The notes under the pieces are model-generated. The model was given only the letters and a program-made list of their open reading frames with translations. It made no database searches and had not been told where the DNA came from. Below are positions 7,860-17,940 of a DNA stretch of 64,000 bases, piece by piece. How positions within the stretch are numbered: position 1 is the stretch's first letter; the number at the start of each line of letters is the position of its first letter. This DNA is from Alphaproteobacteria bacterium. Lineage in GTDB: Bacteria > Pseudomonadota > Alphaproteobacteria > Rhodobacterales > Rhodobacteraceae. Location: contig JAUIFH010000001.1 of the NCBI GenBank assembly GCA_030429495.1, positions 62,001 through 126,000 of the forward strand, given 5' to 3'. Position numbers and translations under genes: made by a program.

Positions 7860-10800
7860 AACGCGACGATGCGAGCAACGCACAGGTTCGCGCAGCCGAT
7901 CCGGCGCAATCGACCTGGCTTTCGGCGAATGCGGGTTCCGGCAAGACGCGGGTGCTGATCGACCGGGTTGCGCGGCTTTTGATGGGCGGGACGGAGCCGA
8001 ACAGGATCCTTTGCCTTACCTATACCAAGGCTGCCGCGAGCGAGATGCAGAACCGCCTGTTCGACCGGCTCGGGGAATGGGCGATGCTGCCGGAGCCGAA
8101 GCTGCGCGCCGCTCTGAACTCTCTCGGGATCGAAGGCGGAATCGACGCTGATGCGCTCGCCAGCGCCCGGCGCCTTTTCGCGCGCGCCATCGAGACGCCC
8201 GGCGGGCTCAAGATCCAGACCATCCATTCCTTCTGCGCGTCGCTCCTGCGCCGGTTCCCGCTGGAGGCGCGGGTGTCGCCCGATTTCACCGAACTGGACG
8301 ACCGGACGGCAAAACTACTGCGCGGCGAGATTGTCGAAGAACTTGCCGGCGGCGAGGATGTCGCTGCCGTGGACGCAATGGCCGAAAGTTTCTCGGGCGA
8401 CGATCTGTCTGCATTCCTGGGAAATTTGTGCCGGAACAGTGACGCTTTTTCTCGACCGATGGATCGTGATGGGGCGCTTGCCCTCTTCGGGCTGCCTGCG
8501 GGTTTCGACGATGCGGCACTCGTCGGTTCGGTCTTCCTCGGCGGCGAGGCGGAGTTGGTCAGTCGCCTTGTTCCGATTCTGTCCGGCAGCGGACAGAGGG
8601 ATTCTGCGGCGGGCGCCAAACTTGCCGCGCTGTCATTCGACCCGCCGACCATCGGGACGATCGCTGGGCTGGAACCGGTGCTGCTGCACGGAAAGGGTGC
8701 GGTGAAGGCTGGGCCGTTCACCGCGAAACTCGATGCCTTCCCGACCAAGGCCTTGCGCGCGAAGGACGCTGCCCCCCTATTGCCTGCCCTCGATGCGCTC
8801 ATGCAGCGCGTGGAGGCAGCGCGGGATCTTCGCATAGCGCTGGCCGCAGCCCGGAAGACTCAGGCCCTGCACCGCTTCGGGCAGGCATTCCTGCCGCGCT
8901 ATGCTGCCCGCAAGGCGGCTGCCGGCTGGCTGGATTTCGACGATCTGATCGCCAAGGCCGCCGCGCTTCTATCAGAACGGGCGGTTGCGGCCTGGGTGCT
9001 TTACCGGCTGGATGGCGGGATCGACCACATTCTCGTCGACGAGGCGCAGGATACCAGCCCCGGCCAGTGGCAGGTCATCGAACGCCTGTCAGAAGAGTTT
9101 ACGGCCGGCGAGGGCGGGCGGGACGCAGCGCGCACCATCTTCGTTGTCGGTGACAAGAAGCAGTCCATCTACTCCTTCCAGGGCGCGGACCTGACGGCAT
9201 TCGACGCGATGCGTGCGCATTTCTCGCAAAAGCACGCAGCCGCCGCCGTACCCTTCGCGGAGCTCGAACTTCTGCATTCCTTCCGCTCCTCCGCCGCGAT
9301 CCTGAACGTGGTGGACCTGACATTCGACGAGCGCGTCCAGCGCGGCCTTGGCGGGGCGTTCAAGCATATCGCCTTTCGTGCGGATCTGCCCGGAAGGGTC
9401 GACCTCTGGCCGCCGGTTCCGAAGACCGAGCAGCCCGACGACAAGGACTGGTTCGACCCCACCGACATCCTGCCCGGCGACCATGAGACGGTCGTCCTCG
9501 CGCGCCGGATCGCGAACGAGATCCGGCGGCTGATCGACACTGGCGTCCGGATCGAAGACAAGGCGCGGCCGCGGGCGGTCCATGAAGGCGATTTCCTGAT
9601 ACTGGTGCAGCGCCGCTCTGCGCTGTTTCATGAGATCATCCGCGCCTGCAAGACGGCCAAATTGGAGATCGCCGGCGCCGATCGCCTACGGATCGGGGGC
9701 GAACTGGCGGTCAAGGACCTGACGGCGCTTCTGAGCTTCCTTGCCACGCCGGAGGACGATCTGTCGCTTGCCGCCGCCCTCCGCTCACCTCTGTTCGGCT
9801 GGGATGAGGGTCAGCTCTACGATCTGGCGCAGGGTCGCGGCGACGGCACCTACCTTTGGCGTGCGCTGCGCGATCGCGCGAAGGAATTCGCCGATACCGC
9901 CGCAATACTGACGGATCTTCGGAATCAGGCGGACTTTCTGCGGCCATTCGAGTTGATCGAGCGGATGCTGACGCGCCATGACGGGCGGCGAAGGCTGCTT
10001 GCCCGGCTGGGACCGGAGGCAGAGGACGGGATCGACGCGCTGCTGACGCAGGCGCTCGCCTTCGAACAGGCCGAGGTGCCAAGCCTTACCGGATTTCTTG
10101 TCTGGCTGAATGCAGATGCGGTGGAGATAAAGCGTCAGCTCGATTCCGCCTCCCGCGCGATCCGCGTGATGACGGTCCACGGCGCGAAGGGTCTGGAAGC
10201 GCCGATCGTGATCCTTCCCGACACAGCCAAGAGCCGCAACAACCTCCGCGACGAGATCGTCGAAGTCGATGGCCGCCCGGTCTGGCGCACCCCGGCGGCG
10301 GAAAGCCCGCCGGGGATCGTCGCGGCCCGGGATGCGCTTCTGCGCCGGCAGGAAGAAGAGCGGATGCGCCTGCTCTATGTCGCGATGACGCGGGCGAAGG
10401 TCTGGCTTATCGTGACGGGCGCCGGCGATGTCGGAGAAGGCGCCGACAGCTGGTACGGTCTTGTTGCCGACGCCATGGCGAAGGTCGGCGCGGCCCCTGC
10501 GCCGGATGCGGGGCCCGATCTTGGCGATGTGCTTCGATATGCGCACGGCGCTTGGCCCGATGACGAACGGGATACGGACGCGCCTGAAGCGATCAAGGTG
10601 GTGGTTCCGGAATGGGCGCACGGACCTGATCGGACCGATGTCGCCGTCGATGGCCCGCTTTCGCCCTCTGGCCTTGGCGGCGCGAAGGCGTTGCCTGGCG
10701 AAGGCGGGCTGGACGAAGCCACGGCGAAAAGGCGCGGGGCATGGCTGCACCTTCTGCTTGAACATCTGCCGCTCTGGCCGCAGGCCGACTGGCCTGAGAT

Positions 10801-11239
10801 CGCCGCATCCTTGCTGACGGGTGGCGAAGAACAGGCAGATTCCGGTGAAATAGACACGATTTTAGCCGACGCGCAGAGGCTGCTCTCCGCGCCCGGTCTT
10901 GCCCCGATATTCGCCGCCGATACGTTTGCTGAGGTTGAGCTTACCGCATCCCTGCCGGAACTTGGCGGCCGGGTCCTTCACGGCGCGATCGACCGGCTTC
11001 TGGTGGAAAAGGATCGCGTCCTGGCCGTTGACTACAAGTCGAACGCCGTCATCCCCGGAACGGCGGAGTTCGTGCCCGACGGCATTCTTCGGCAGATGGG
11101 CGCCTATGCGGCGATGCTTGCGCAGATCTATCCGGGCCGCCGGATTGAGACCGCAATCCTGTGGACGCGGACCGGCCAGCTTATGACGCTGCCGCCCGAC
11201 ATCGTGCGGGGGGCGCTCGCCTCAACCACCATCCCTTGA
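7856..11239 (+). CDS. addA: Helicase-nuclease subunit AddA
   Basis: A 1127-residue UvrD/Rep-type helicase with a C-terminal nuclease. Seen: Walker A ANAGSGKT (residues 24-31), motif II LVDEAQDTSPGQW, motif III GDKKQSIYSFQGAD, motif V VMTVHGAKGLEAPIV, motif VI LLYVAMTRAK, and the RecB-type nuclease motif AVDYKSN. It is the motor of the AddAB break-resection complex. Its ATG overlaps the addB stop (ATGA), the common sign of translational coupling between subunits made in equal amounts. Confidence 0.95.
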   Translation: MKRDDASNAQVRAADPAQSTWLSANAGSGKTRVLIDRVARLLMGGTEPNRILCLTYTKAAASEMQNRLFDRLGEWAMLPEPKLRAALNSLGIEGGIDADALASARRLFARAIETPGGLKIQTIHSFCASLLRRFPLEARVSPDFTELDDRTAKLLRGEIVEELAGGEDVAAVDAMAESFSGDDLSAFLGNLCRNSDAFSRPMDRDGALALFGLPAGFDDAALVGSVFLGGEAELVSRLVPILSGSGQRDSAAGAKLAALSFDPPTIGTIAGLEPVLLHGKGAVKAGPFTAKLDAFPTKALRAKDAAPLLPALDALMQRVEAARDLRIALAAARKTQALHRFGQAFLPRYAARKAAAGWLDFDDLIAKAAALLSERAVAAWVLYRLDGGIDHILVDEAQDTSPGQWQVIERLSEEFTAGEGGRDAARTIFVVGDKKQSIYSFQGADLTAFDAMRAHFSQKHAAAAVPFAELELLHSFRSSAAILNVVDLTFDERVQRGLGGAFKHIAFRADLPGRVDLWPPVPKTEQPDDKDWFDPTDILPGDHETVVLARRIANEIRRLIDTGVRIEDKARPRAVHEGDFLILVQRRSALFHEIIRACKTAKLEIAGADRLRIGGELAVKDLTALLSFLATPEDDLSLAAALRSPLFGWDEGQLYDLAQGRGDGTYLWRALRDRAKEFADTAAILTDLRNQADFLRPFELIERMLTRHDGRRRLLARLGPEAEDGIDALLTQALAFEQAEVPSLTGFLVWLNADAVEIKRQLDSASRAIRVMTVHGAKGLEAPIVILPDTAKSRNNLRDEIVEVDGRPVWRTPAAESPPGIVAARDALLRRQEEERMRLLYVAMTRAKVWLIVTGAGDVGEGADSWYGLVADAMAKVGAAPAPDAGPDLGDVLRYAHGAWPDDERDTDAPEAIKVVVPEWAHGPDRTDVAVDGPLSPSGLGGAKALPGEGGLDEATAKRRGAWLHLLLEHLPLWPQADWPEIAASLLTGGEEQADSGEIDTILADAQRLLSAPGLAPIFAADTFAEVELTASLPELGGRVLHGAIDRLLVEKDRVLAVDYKSNAVIPGTAEFVPDGILRQMGAYAAMLAQIYPGRRIETAILWTRTGQLMTLPPDIVRGALASTTIP

Positions 11240-11296
11240 CGCGCCCCGAGGCCGGACCTACGTTCCCCTCAAAGCACCCTGTTTTGGAGAACCGCC

Positions 11297-11617
11297 ATGG
11301 CCACCGTCGCCGTCACCGATGCCACCTTTGACGCCGAAGTCCGTGAATCCGCAATTCCCGTCGTCGTGGATTTCTGGGCCGAGTGGTGCGGACCCTGCAA
11401 GCAGATCGGCCCCGCGCTGGAAGAACTGTCCGAGCAGTATGCCGGCAAGGTGAAGATCGTGAAGGTCAACGTTGACGAGAACCCCGATTCTCCGGCGCAG
11501 ATGGGCGTGCGCGGCATCCCGGCACTGTTCATGTTCAAGGACGGTCAGATCGTGTCGAACAAGGTCGGCGCCGCGCCGAAGGCCGCGCTTCAAAGCTGGA
11601 TCGATTCCGCAATCTGA
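11297..11617 (+). CDS. trxA: Thioredoxin
   Basis: A 106-residue thioredoxin with the WCGPCK active site (cysteines 31 and 34), the cis-proline loop GIPALFMF and no signal peptide, hence cytoplasmic. It reduces disulfides in ribonucleotide reductase and other targets. It follows addA after 57 bases, as in many alphaproteobacteria, has its own ribosome-binding site (GGAGA at 11286-11290) and ends in a good hairpin terminator. Confidence 0.97.
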   Translation: MATVAVTDATFDAEVRESAIPVVVDFWAEWCGPCKQIGPALEELSEQYAGKVKIVKVNVDENPDSPAQMGVRGIPALFMFKDGQIVSNKVGAAPKAALQSWIDSAI

Positions 11618-11637
11618 TCCGGCGGCAGCCGTTTGAC

Positions 11638-11662
11638 AAAGGGCGCCTTCGGGCGCCCTTTT
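11638..11662 (+). terminator. Rho-independent terminator after trxA
   Basis: A perfect 7-base-pair stem (GGGCGCC at 11641-11647, GGCGCCC at 11652-11658) with a TTCG loop, preceded by AAA and followed by TTTT. This closes the trxA transcript before hslV. Confidence 0.85.
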
Positions 11663-11725
11663 GCGTGGGCGGTTGCGGGCGACGTACCGCGCCGCCATAT
11701 AGAACCGGACAAACGGAGGGTGACG

Positions 11726-12283
11726 ATGGCGGACGAGAATTTCCCCGGCTGGCACGGAACTACGATAATCGGCGTGCGCCGGGGCGGAGAGGTCGTTGTG
11801 GCGGGTGACGGGCAGGTCAGCCTTGGCCAGACCGTGATCAAGGGCACCGCGCGCAAGGTTCGCCGCCTCAATCCTGGCGGACAGGACGTGGTCTGCGGCT
11901 TTGCCGGTTCGACGGCGGATGCTTTCACCCTGCTTGAGCGGCTGGAGAAGAAGCTTGAGGCCGCGCCCGGTCAGTTGACTCGCGCCTGCGTTGAGCTAGC
12001 GAAGGACTGGCGAACGGACAAATATCTCCAGAAACTTGAGGCGATGCTGATCGTGACGGACGGCAAGACACTTCTGGTCGTCACCGGCGCGGGTGATGTG
12101 CTTGAGCCGGAGCACGACGTCGCCGCCATCGGCTCCGGCGGCAACTTCGCCCTTGCCGCAGCGCGGGGGCTGATGGAAACGGAGCTTTCCGCCGAGGAGG
12201 TCGCCCGCAAAGCCATGGCCATTGCCGCCGACATCTGCGTCTACACCAACGGTAACCTGACCGTGGAGAAGGTCCGTGGCTGA
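11726..12283 (+). CDS. hslV: ATP-dependent protease peptidase subunit HslV
   Basis: A 185-residue HslV. The ATG at 11726, eight bases or so after CGGAGGG, gives a short pro-sequence ending FPGWHG, after which the mature protein would start with the catalytic threonine (TTIIGVRR). The motif [10 protein letters not shown] is typical. HslV forms the double-hexamer peptidase that HslU feeds with unfolded protein. Here hslU is 1.7 kb downstream rather than adjacent. The last 8 bases overlap the next gene. Confidence 0.96.
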   Translation: MADENFPGWHGTTIIGVRRGGEVVVAGDGQVSLGQTVIKGTARKVRRLNPGGQDVVCGFAGSTADAFTLLERLEKKLEAAPGQLTRACVELAKDWRTDKYLQKLEAMLIVTDGKTLLVVTGAGDVLEPEHDVAAIGSGGNFALAAARGLMETELSAEEVARKAMAIAADICVYTNGNLTVEKVRG

Positions 12284-13376
12284 CGAAGCCAGGACTTTCG
12301 GCCCCGCCGACCTTCGTGCCGCAGTTGCCGCCGGGCTTCTGACGGAGGCACAGGCGGCGGATGTAACGGCGCTGGCCCATGACAGGGCGGGCAAACGCGC
12401 GACGCTTCCGGCCGAGGATGAACCTTTCGAATTCTTCCGGGGCTTTGCCGAGATCTTCATCGCCTCCGGTCTCGCGATTCTTCTGGCGGGCCTGTCGATC
12501 CTGCTCGGCGTCCTTGGCAAGGTGTTCATACTGATCCTGATCCCCGCGATCATCGCCATCACCGCTTGGGGATTGGCTGGATATTTCACGCTGAAACGGC
12601 GGATGAACCTGCCGTCGATGGTACTGGTCAGCGCCTATGCCGGCGGGCTTTACGTTTCGTTCTTCACGGTTCTCGGCCAAATGGATATGGGGCTTAAAGG
12701 CATCGCCTTTCTCTCGGCCGCGTTGACGGCTGGCGCGGTTTTGGTCTGGTTCAAACAGTTCCGGCTGCCGTTCTCCATGTTCGTCTTCGGCATCTTCGCG
12801 CTTCTGGCGACCTATGCGCTCTTCACCCGCTACAATCCCGGCGGGACGATTGAGGATGTCGAGGGTTGGGTGCGCAGTTTTGCGCCGCGTGCGAACCTGA
12901 CGATGGCGTCCCTCGTCTTCGGCGCCGGCGCCTTTGTCGGTGCGATGTGGTTCGACATGCAGGACCCGCACCGGATCGGCCGGCATTCGGCGACGGCGTT
13001 TTGGCTGCATCTGTTGGCGGGCGCCGCGCTCGTGAACTCGATTGCAGGCAATCTCTACGGTTCCGGCGGGCCGGCGGCGATCCTGCCGACCACCGCTGCC
13101 CTCCTGATCTTTGCACTCATCGCCCTGATCATCGACCGCCGGTCGATGCTGACTGCCGGCATCGCCTATATCGGCGCCGTGATCTATTGGGCCATCGCCG
13201 GCGACGGCTATGCCGGTGCGATGGATTGGGCGATGATCCTGATCATCCTCGGCACCTTCTTCACCGTGCTCGGCACCTGGTGGGTTCAGATGCGCTCGGC
13301 GCTCATGCGTGCGCTTCCGGACTTTCCGGGTAAGAATCGCCTGCCACCATGGCGCAGGGCGGATCCGGCCGGTTGA
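12276..13376 (+). CDS. Multi-spanning membrane protein, DUF2157-like
   Basis: A 366-residue protein with a soluble N terminus (about 65 residues) then about ten hydrophobic helices. The N-terminal pattern ([15 protein letters not shown]) resembles DUF2157 proteins, which have no agreed function. The GTG start overlaps the end of hslV by 8 bases, so it is probably co-translated with it. No catalytic motif seen. The family call is tentative; membrane location is clear. Confidence 0.6.
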   Translation: MADEARTFGPADLRAAVAAGLLTEAQAADVTALAHDRAGKRATLPAEDEPFEFFRGFAEIFIASGLAILLAGLSILLGVLGKVFILILIPAIIAITAWGLAGYFTLKRRMNLPSMVLVSAYAGGLYVSFFTVLGQMDMGLKGIAFLSAALTAGAVLVWFKQFRLPFSMFVFGIFALLATYALFTRYNPGGTIEDVEGWVRSFAPRANLTMASLVFGAGAFVGAMWFDMQDPHRIGRHSATAFWLHLLAGAALVNSIAGNLYGSGGPAAILPTTAALLIFALIALIIDRRSMLTAGIAYIGAVIYWAIAGDGYAGAMDWAMILIILGTFFTVLGTWWVQMRSALMRALPDFPGKNRLPPWRRADPAG

Positions 13377-13384
13377 CCGGCCGG
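13365..13384. terminator. Strong hairpin between convergent genes
   Basis: CCGGCCGG, loop TTGA, CCGGCCGG: a perfect 8-base-pair stem that includes the stop codon of the plus-strand gene and lies 9 bases beyond the stop of the minus-strand DM13 gene. It lacks a clear T run, so it may act in both directions or only protect 3' ends. Confidence 0.6.
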
Positions 13385-13392
13385 ACCGGTCT

Positions 13393-13785
13393 TCACTGAA
13401 GTGCCGCGACACCCAGCGGCACACCGGCTGCCTTGCACCAGATATAGACCTCATCGTAGTTCGAGACGTCGATGGAGGCAGGAATCTCGTAGCGCTGCTT
13501 GCCGTTGAGCGCGGTGAGCGGCGCAAGTTCGGTCGCCGGGTCGTAGCCGTCGTTGCCAAGACCCACGCGCGGGTCCGGGCCGTTGTCGAGCGAGAAGTCG
13601 GCGCCAAGCTGGACATAGTAGGTGCCGTTTTCTTCGACGATGGTGGCCGTCCCTGATGTGACGTGATTACTTGCCCCGGCAAAGGCGCCGGAACGGGCGG
13701 CCATGCCCTGAGCCGCCGCCATGCCTAGGCTCAGGGCAACGCCGAGTGCGGCAACAGTGGTAAGAATAGTGGGTTTGCTGATCAT
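13393..13785 (-). CDS. Exported DM13-domain protein
   Basis: A 130-residue protein with a signal peptide (MISKPTILTTVAALGVALSL, cleavage likely near AAAQGMA) and one DM13 domain: GTATIVEENGTYYVQLG at the start, then the DVSNYDEVYIWCKAAGVPLG end with a single conserved cysteine. DM13 domains have been proposed to take part in electron transfer through that cysteine, but function is unproven. It is transcribed away from hslU and against the hslV operon. Periplasmic location is inferred. Confidence 0.75.
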   Translation of the reverse strand: MISKPTILTTVAALGVALSLGMAAAQGMAARSGAFAGASNHVTSGTATIVEENGTYYVQLGADFSLDNGPDPRVGLGNDGYDPATELAPLTALNGKQRYEIPASIDVSNYDEVYIWCKAAGVPLGVAALQ

Positions 13786-13961
13786 CGGTCTCTCCTTCGG
13801 TGAATCTCAGGAGTTTGTCTATTTCGCACAGAAAACGGATGGAAATCGCATTTCCGTCACCTCACGCACAGGTTACGATACGTGAAAAATCGTGGGCCCC
13901 GCATTGCCTTTCGCCCTCGGGTGACTAGGTTCCGGGGACGCAGACAACGGAACGGAACGCC

Positions 13962-15263
13962 ATGACCAATCTGACCCCGCGCGAGATCGTCTCGGAGCTT
14001 GACCGTTTCATCATCGGCCAGAAGGACGCGAAGCGTGCGGTTGCCGTCGCACTGCGCAACCGTTGGCGGCGAAAGCAGCTTCCCGACGACCTGCGCGAAG
14101 AGGTCTATCCGAAGAACATCCTGATGATCGGCCCGACCGGCGTCGGAAAGACCGAGATTTCCCGCAGGCTCGCCAAACTCGCCAAGGCGCCTTTCATCAA
14201 GGTCGAGGCGACGAAGTTCACCGAGGTCGGCTATGTCGGCCGGGACGTGGAACAGATCATCCGCGATCTTGCCGATGCCGCGATCATCGAGACCCGCGAA
14301 CGGATGCGCGAGGAGGTGAAGGCCCGCGCCCACCAGGCGGCTGAGGAGCGCGTGATCGAGGCGATCGCCGGCACCGATGCGCGCGAGCAGACGCGCGAGA
14401 TGTTCCGGACGCGGCTGAAGAAGGGTGAACTCGACAACACGGTGATCGAGCTCGATGTCGCCGAGGCGGCACCGCAGATGCCGATGTTGGATCTTCCCGG
14501 CCAGCAGGGCATGGGGATGATGAATCTGGGCGACATCTTCGGCAAGGCGTTCGGCGGCCGCCGGGTCCGCAAGAAGCTGACCGTTGCGGAAAGCTATGAG
14601 GTGCTGATCCAGGAAGAAGCCGACAAGCTTCTCGAAGACGAGGCGGTGAAGGCGACGGCGCTGGAATCGGTGCAAGAGAACGGCATCGTCTTCATCGACG
14701 AGATCGACAAGGTCTGCGCCCGTGCGGAAACGCGCGGTGCCGATGTCAGCCGGGAGGGCGTGCAACGCGACCTGTTGCCTTTGATCGAGGGCACGACCGT
14801 GTCCACAAAGTACGGTCCGGTTAAAACCGACCATATCCTCTTCATTACTTCGGGCGCCTTCCATATCGCCAAGCCTTCCGACCTCCTGCCGGAACTTCAG
14901 GGACGCCTGCCGATCCGGGTGGAGCTTCGCGCACTGACGGAAGAGGATTTCGTCCGCATCCTGACCGAGACCGACAATGCCCTGACCCGCCAGTACTCGG
15001 CGTTGATGGCGACGGAGGATGTGACGGTGAGTTTCTCTGAAGACGGGATCGCGGCGCTCGCCCATATCGCGGCGGAAGTGAACCGCAGCGTGGAGAATAT
15101 CGGTGCGCGCCGGCTTTACACGGTGATGGAGCGGGTTTTCGAGGAGCTCTCATTTGCCGCGCCCGACCGTTCCGGCGATGCGGTGACGGTGGACGGAGCA
15201 TTCGTAGAGAAGAACCTAGGCGACCTGTCCCGCACAACCGATCTAAGCCGCTATGTCCTTTGA
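13962..15263 (+). CDS. hslU: HslU ATPase of the HslUV protease
   Basis: A 433-residue AAA+ unfoldase. Walker A GPTGVGKT (residues 57-64), pore motif GYVGRD, Walker B FIDEIDK, an inserted I domain (about 110-240) and the sensor/C-terminal part ending SRYVL are all present. HslU unfolds substrates and passes them to HslV. It has its own upstream region (13786-13961, shared with the divergent DM13 gene) and is not in the hslV transcript. That region contains a small inverted repeat, GGAAAT-CGC-ATTTCC, at 13841-13855. Confidence 0.97.
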   Translation: MTNLTPREIVSELDRFIIGQKDAKRAVAVALRNRWRRKQLPDDLREEVYPKNILMIGPTGVGKTEISRRLAKLAKAPFIKVEATKFTEVGYVGRDVEQIIRDLADAAIIETRERMREEVKARAHQAAEERVIEAIAGTDAREQTREMFRTRLKKGELDNTVIELDVAEAAPQMPMLDLPGQQGMGMMNLGDIFGKAFGGRRVRKKLTVAESYEVLIQEEADKLLEDEAVKATALESVQENGIVFIDEIDKVCARAETRGADVSREGVQRDLLPLIEGTTVSTKYGPVKTDHILFITSGAFHIAKPSDLLPELQGRLPIRVELRALTEEDFVRILTETDNALTRQYSALMATEDVTVSFSEDGIAALAHIAAEVNRSVENIGARRLYTVMERVFEELSFAAPDRSGDAVTVDGAFVEKNLGDLSRTTDLSRYVL

Positions 15264-15323
15264 CGGGCTGGCGGCAACGAGGCCGCTGCGCTAAGGATGC
15301 GTGAAGGCATCGGCAGGCGTCAC

Positions 15324-16445
15324 ATGACCCGGATCGTCACCACCATTCTGATCGTTCTGGCCGTCGGCGCCTGTGAGCCGCGGGGTAGCGTGGTACTTAC
15401 CCCAAAATCATCCGTTTCCGGCGATATAGAGACTATATTCGTGGGAACGACCCGTGGCGACGATCCGGAAACGGGCGAACGTTTCGGAATGGGTCGCAGT
15501 TCCGAAGTTCGGTTTGTCCGGCTGGATGTCGCGATCCCGCCGGATCGCAGGCCCGGCGAAATCACCTGGCCTCGTCCGCGACGGGCGCCTGATCCCGCGA
15601 CCGAATTCCTGTCCACCGGGCAGGAGGTCTATTCCGACCCGGGGAAATTCCGCGCTGCACTGGCTGCCGATCTCCGGCGCAATCCGGGCCGAACGCGCGA
15701 GGCCGTCGTGTTCGTCCATGGCTTCAACAACAATTTCGCCGAAGGCGCCTACCGCCTTGCTCAGCTTGGCCATGACCTGGAACTGACAGGCACGCTGATC
15801 AACTATTCATGGCCATCGCGGGGCCATCCGCTTGGTTATGCCTATGACCGCGACAGCGCGCTGTTCGCCCGCGACGGGCTGGAAACGCTGCTGCAGGAGG
15901 TCGAAGCGGCCGGGGCCGAGCGGGTTCTCATCGTCGCGCATTCCATGGGCGCCGCACTGACGATGGAGGCGCTACGGCAGGTCGCGATCAAAGACGGCCG
16001 CTTCATGCGGGATCACGTCTCGGGCGTCATCCTTGTATCGCCTGATATTGATGTCGACGTGTTCCGCGCGCAGGCGGAGCGGATCGGAGCACTGCCCCAG
16101 CCCTTCGCGATCTTCACCTCTAAGCGCGATCGCGCGCTTGCCCTTTCGGCGCGGCTGACCGGGCAACGCGACCGGCTGGGCAACCTGGAAACGGTGGACG
16201 AGGTCGCCGACCTGCAGGTGACGCTGCTCGACACGACGGCATTCTCTGAGGGTTCGGGGCATTTCAATCCCGGCGAATCCCCGGCGCTTCTGGCCATCCT
16301 TGGCAAACTTGCCGATGTCGACGCCGCCTTTGCCGGCGATCGGACGGGACGAGCCGGGCTATTGCCGGGCGCGGTGCTGACGGTTCAGAACGCAACCCAG
16401 ATCGTGCTGTCGCCAGTGACGGCGATCTCCCAGATCCAGCCCTAG
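15324..16445 (+). CDS. Alpha/beta-hydrolase lipoprotein (DUF900 family)
   Basis: A 373-residue protein. The ATG at 15324 gives a lipoprotein signal ending VGAC with the lipid-bearing cysteine at residue 17; an ATG at 15297 in frame would add nine polar residues. VFVHGFNNNF (oxyanion region) and AHSMGAAL (nucleophile elbow) mark the hydrolase fold of the DUF900 family. The substrate is unknown. Its stop overlaps by 4 bases the stop of the convergent smr gene. Confidence 0.8.
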   Translation: MTRIVTTILIVLAVGACEPRGSVVLTPKSSVSGDIETIFVGTTRGDDPETGERFGMGRSSEVRFVRLDVAIPPDRRPGEITWPRPRRAPDPATEFLSTGQEVYSDPGKFRAALAADLRRNPGRTREAVVFVHGFNNNFAEGAYRLAQLGHDLELTGTLINYSWPSRGHPLGYAYDRDSALFARDGLETLLQEVEAAGAERVLIVAHSMGAALTMEALRQVAIKDGRFMRDHVSGVILVSPDIDVDVFRAQAERIGALPQPFAIFTSKRDRALALSARLTGQRDRLGNLETVDEVADLQVTLLDTTAFSEGSGHFNPGESPALLAILGKLADVDAAFAGDRTGRAGLLPGAVLTVQNATQIVLSPVTAISQIQP

Positions 16446-17023
16446 CTTCTGCGGAGATAGACGTAGAATGCGCCGCCGCCGCCATGCTTCTGGTGCGCCG
16501 GCGCGACCTGAAGAACGATGCTGCCGAGTGGCGGCTGGGTCAGCCAATGCGGAAGCTGGTGGCGAAGCACGCCCATCCGCTGCGGGATCGGCCCGTGATC
16601 GTCGCGCAGCTTACCCTTGCCCGTGATGACAAGGATCATGCGCCGCCCCGCTCGCTGGGCGCTTAGAACGAACCGGATCAGTTCAGGATGCGCCTCCGCA
16701 AGGGTCATGCCGTGCAGGTCGATCCGCGCCTCGGGCTTAAGCTTGCCGCGCAGCATCTGCTGATGCGTCCGTCTGTCCATGCGAAGCGGTTGATGCGACA
16801 GCCGCTCCTCAATCATCGGCGCGTGATCGTGGGCGGCGGCGACGGGCCGCGACAACTCTCCGATACGGAAAGCGGCTGGTGGAGTCGCGTGCTTCTTTGG
16901 CTGCGCCTTGGCGCCGTGTTCCTCTACGCGGACCGGCTGCATGCGGATCGGCCGGGCAGAGGCCGCGACGCGCCCCCAAAGCTCACGCTCCTCCGGGCTC
17001 AGTGCACGCCGGCGCCGGGTCAA
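16442..17023 (-). CDS. Smr-domain protein
   Basis: A 193-residue protein with a basic, variable N terminus and a C-terminal Smr domain, seen as DLHGMTLAEAH and VITGKGK. Smr domains are nucleases or nucleic-acid binders related to the MutS2 C terminus; stand-alone proteobacterial forms resemble SmrA/SmrB (YfcN type, linked to ribosome-collision cleavage). It is the last gene of a tight minus-strand set: Tim44-like, mltA, smr, with 1- and 4-base overlaps. Confidence 0.85.
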   Translation of the reverse strand: MTRRRRALSPEERELWGRVAASARPIRMQPVRVEEHGAKAQPKKHATPPAAFRIGELSRPVAAAHDHAPMIEERLSHQPLRMDRRTHQQMLRGKLKPEARIDLHGMTLAEAHPELIRFVLSAQRAGRRMILVITGKGKLRDDHGPIPQRMGVLRHQLPHWLTQPPLGSIVLQVAPAHQKHGGGGAFYVYLRRS

Positions 17024-17940
17024 GCCGTGATCCTCCGGGCAAGGGCTGCCGGCAAAAGCGTCACTAACCTGCCTGAAATGCGCATGTCACCCGCCTGATG
17101 GCCTGCTGCCGGTCCGGTTCCGCAAAAGACATCACCACGTTGTGCGCCCTTGATCGCACTGCCGGTATCCTGCGCGATCATAAGGATGTTCAATCCCTCA
17201 CCCGCGACCCAGACCGGCGCGCCAAGCGGAATGTGGTCGGGATCAACGGCAAGACTTCGCATGGCGCTGACAGGCCGCCCCATCGTTCCGTTCGGTCCCG
17301 AGTCGGAAGCGAGATCCAGCTCGCGGAAGAAGACGAAGGACGGGTTGTGCCGCAGCAGGCCCGGCACCGCTTCCGGATGGACCCGGCACCAATCCCGGAT
17401 GCCGTCGGCTGAGATGCCCCCCGGACCCCCGACACCGCGCCGGGTCAGTTCCTTGCCGATCGAGCGATATTCGTGGCCGTTCTTCGCGGCATAGCCGAAC
17501 CGGCGAACGCGCCCGTCCTCCATGCGGACACGTACCGATCCCTGAACCTGGGCAAAGAATGCCTCAACCGGATCGGACAGCCAGACAAGTTCCCGCCCGG
17601 ACAGAAGGTTGCCCGTCTCGATCTCGGCCCGGCTGTGCCAGGGACGATCCGGTCGGAGATCGGGCGGCGGTCCGTAAATCGGCTGGCGAAACCCGTCGCA
17701 GGGCGCTTGCCGGCCCTCAATCTCCGGTTCGAAATAGCCGGTCAGTAGGGCGGGCGGTGCGCCGATCTCGACCGCGTGGAACTCGGCTTCAAAAAAGCGC
17801 CGGGCACCCGTTCGTGGCGGCAGAGGCCAATCGGGGCCAAGAAGGTCTGCAGTCACCGAATATGCCGAAAGCGCGGCTTCGTGGTCGTCTTCCGCCCAGC
17901 CCGGCAGGCTGCGGAGGTCGAGCCGCCGAACCGCGCCCAT
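17020..17940 (-). CDS. mltA: Lytic murein transglycosylase A
   Basis: A 306-residue MltA. GYFEPEIEG and EYRSIGKELTRRG lie in the MltA domain; the C-terminal 3D domain has LAVDPDHIPLG, the catalytic aspartate region AQDTGSAIKG and GDVFCGTG. It cuts glycan strands to 1,6-anhydro-muropeptides, which feed recycling. The start is the ATG of TAATG shared with the gene upstream. No signal peptide or lipobox is visible at this start, which is odd for a periplasmic enzyme. Confidence 0.88.
   Translation of the reverse strand: MGAVRRLDLRSLPGWAEDDHEAALSAYSVTADLLGPDWPLPPRTGARRFFEAEFHAVEIGAPPALLTGYFEPEIEGRQAPCDGFRQPIYGPPPDLRPDRPWHSRAEIETGNLLSGRELVWLSDPVEAFFAQVQGSVRVRMEDGRVRRFGYAAKNGHEYRSIGKELTRRGVGGPGGISADGIRDWCRVHPEAVPGLLRHNPSFVFFRELDLASDSGPNGTMGRPVSAMRSLAVDPDHIPLGAPVWVAGEGLNILMIAQDTGSAIKGAQRGDVFCGTGPAAGHQAGDMRISGRLVTLLPAALARRITA

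Noticed and set aside
12081-13682. A 533-codon minus-strand open frame covering hslV, the DUF2157-like gene and part of the DM13 gene
   Set aside because: It runs across three supported genes on both strands and shows only biased composition.
13841-13855. GGAAAT-CGC-ATTTCC dyad between the DM13 gene and hslU as a heat-shock element
   Set aside because: The dyad is real but matches no heat-shock promoter I know, and no -10/-35 pair could be placed on it.
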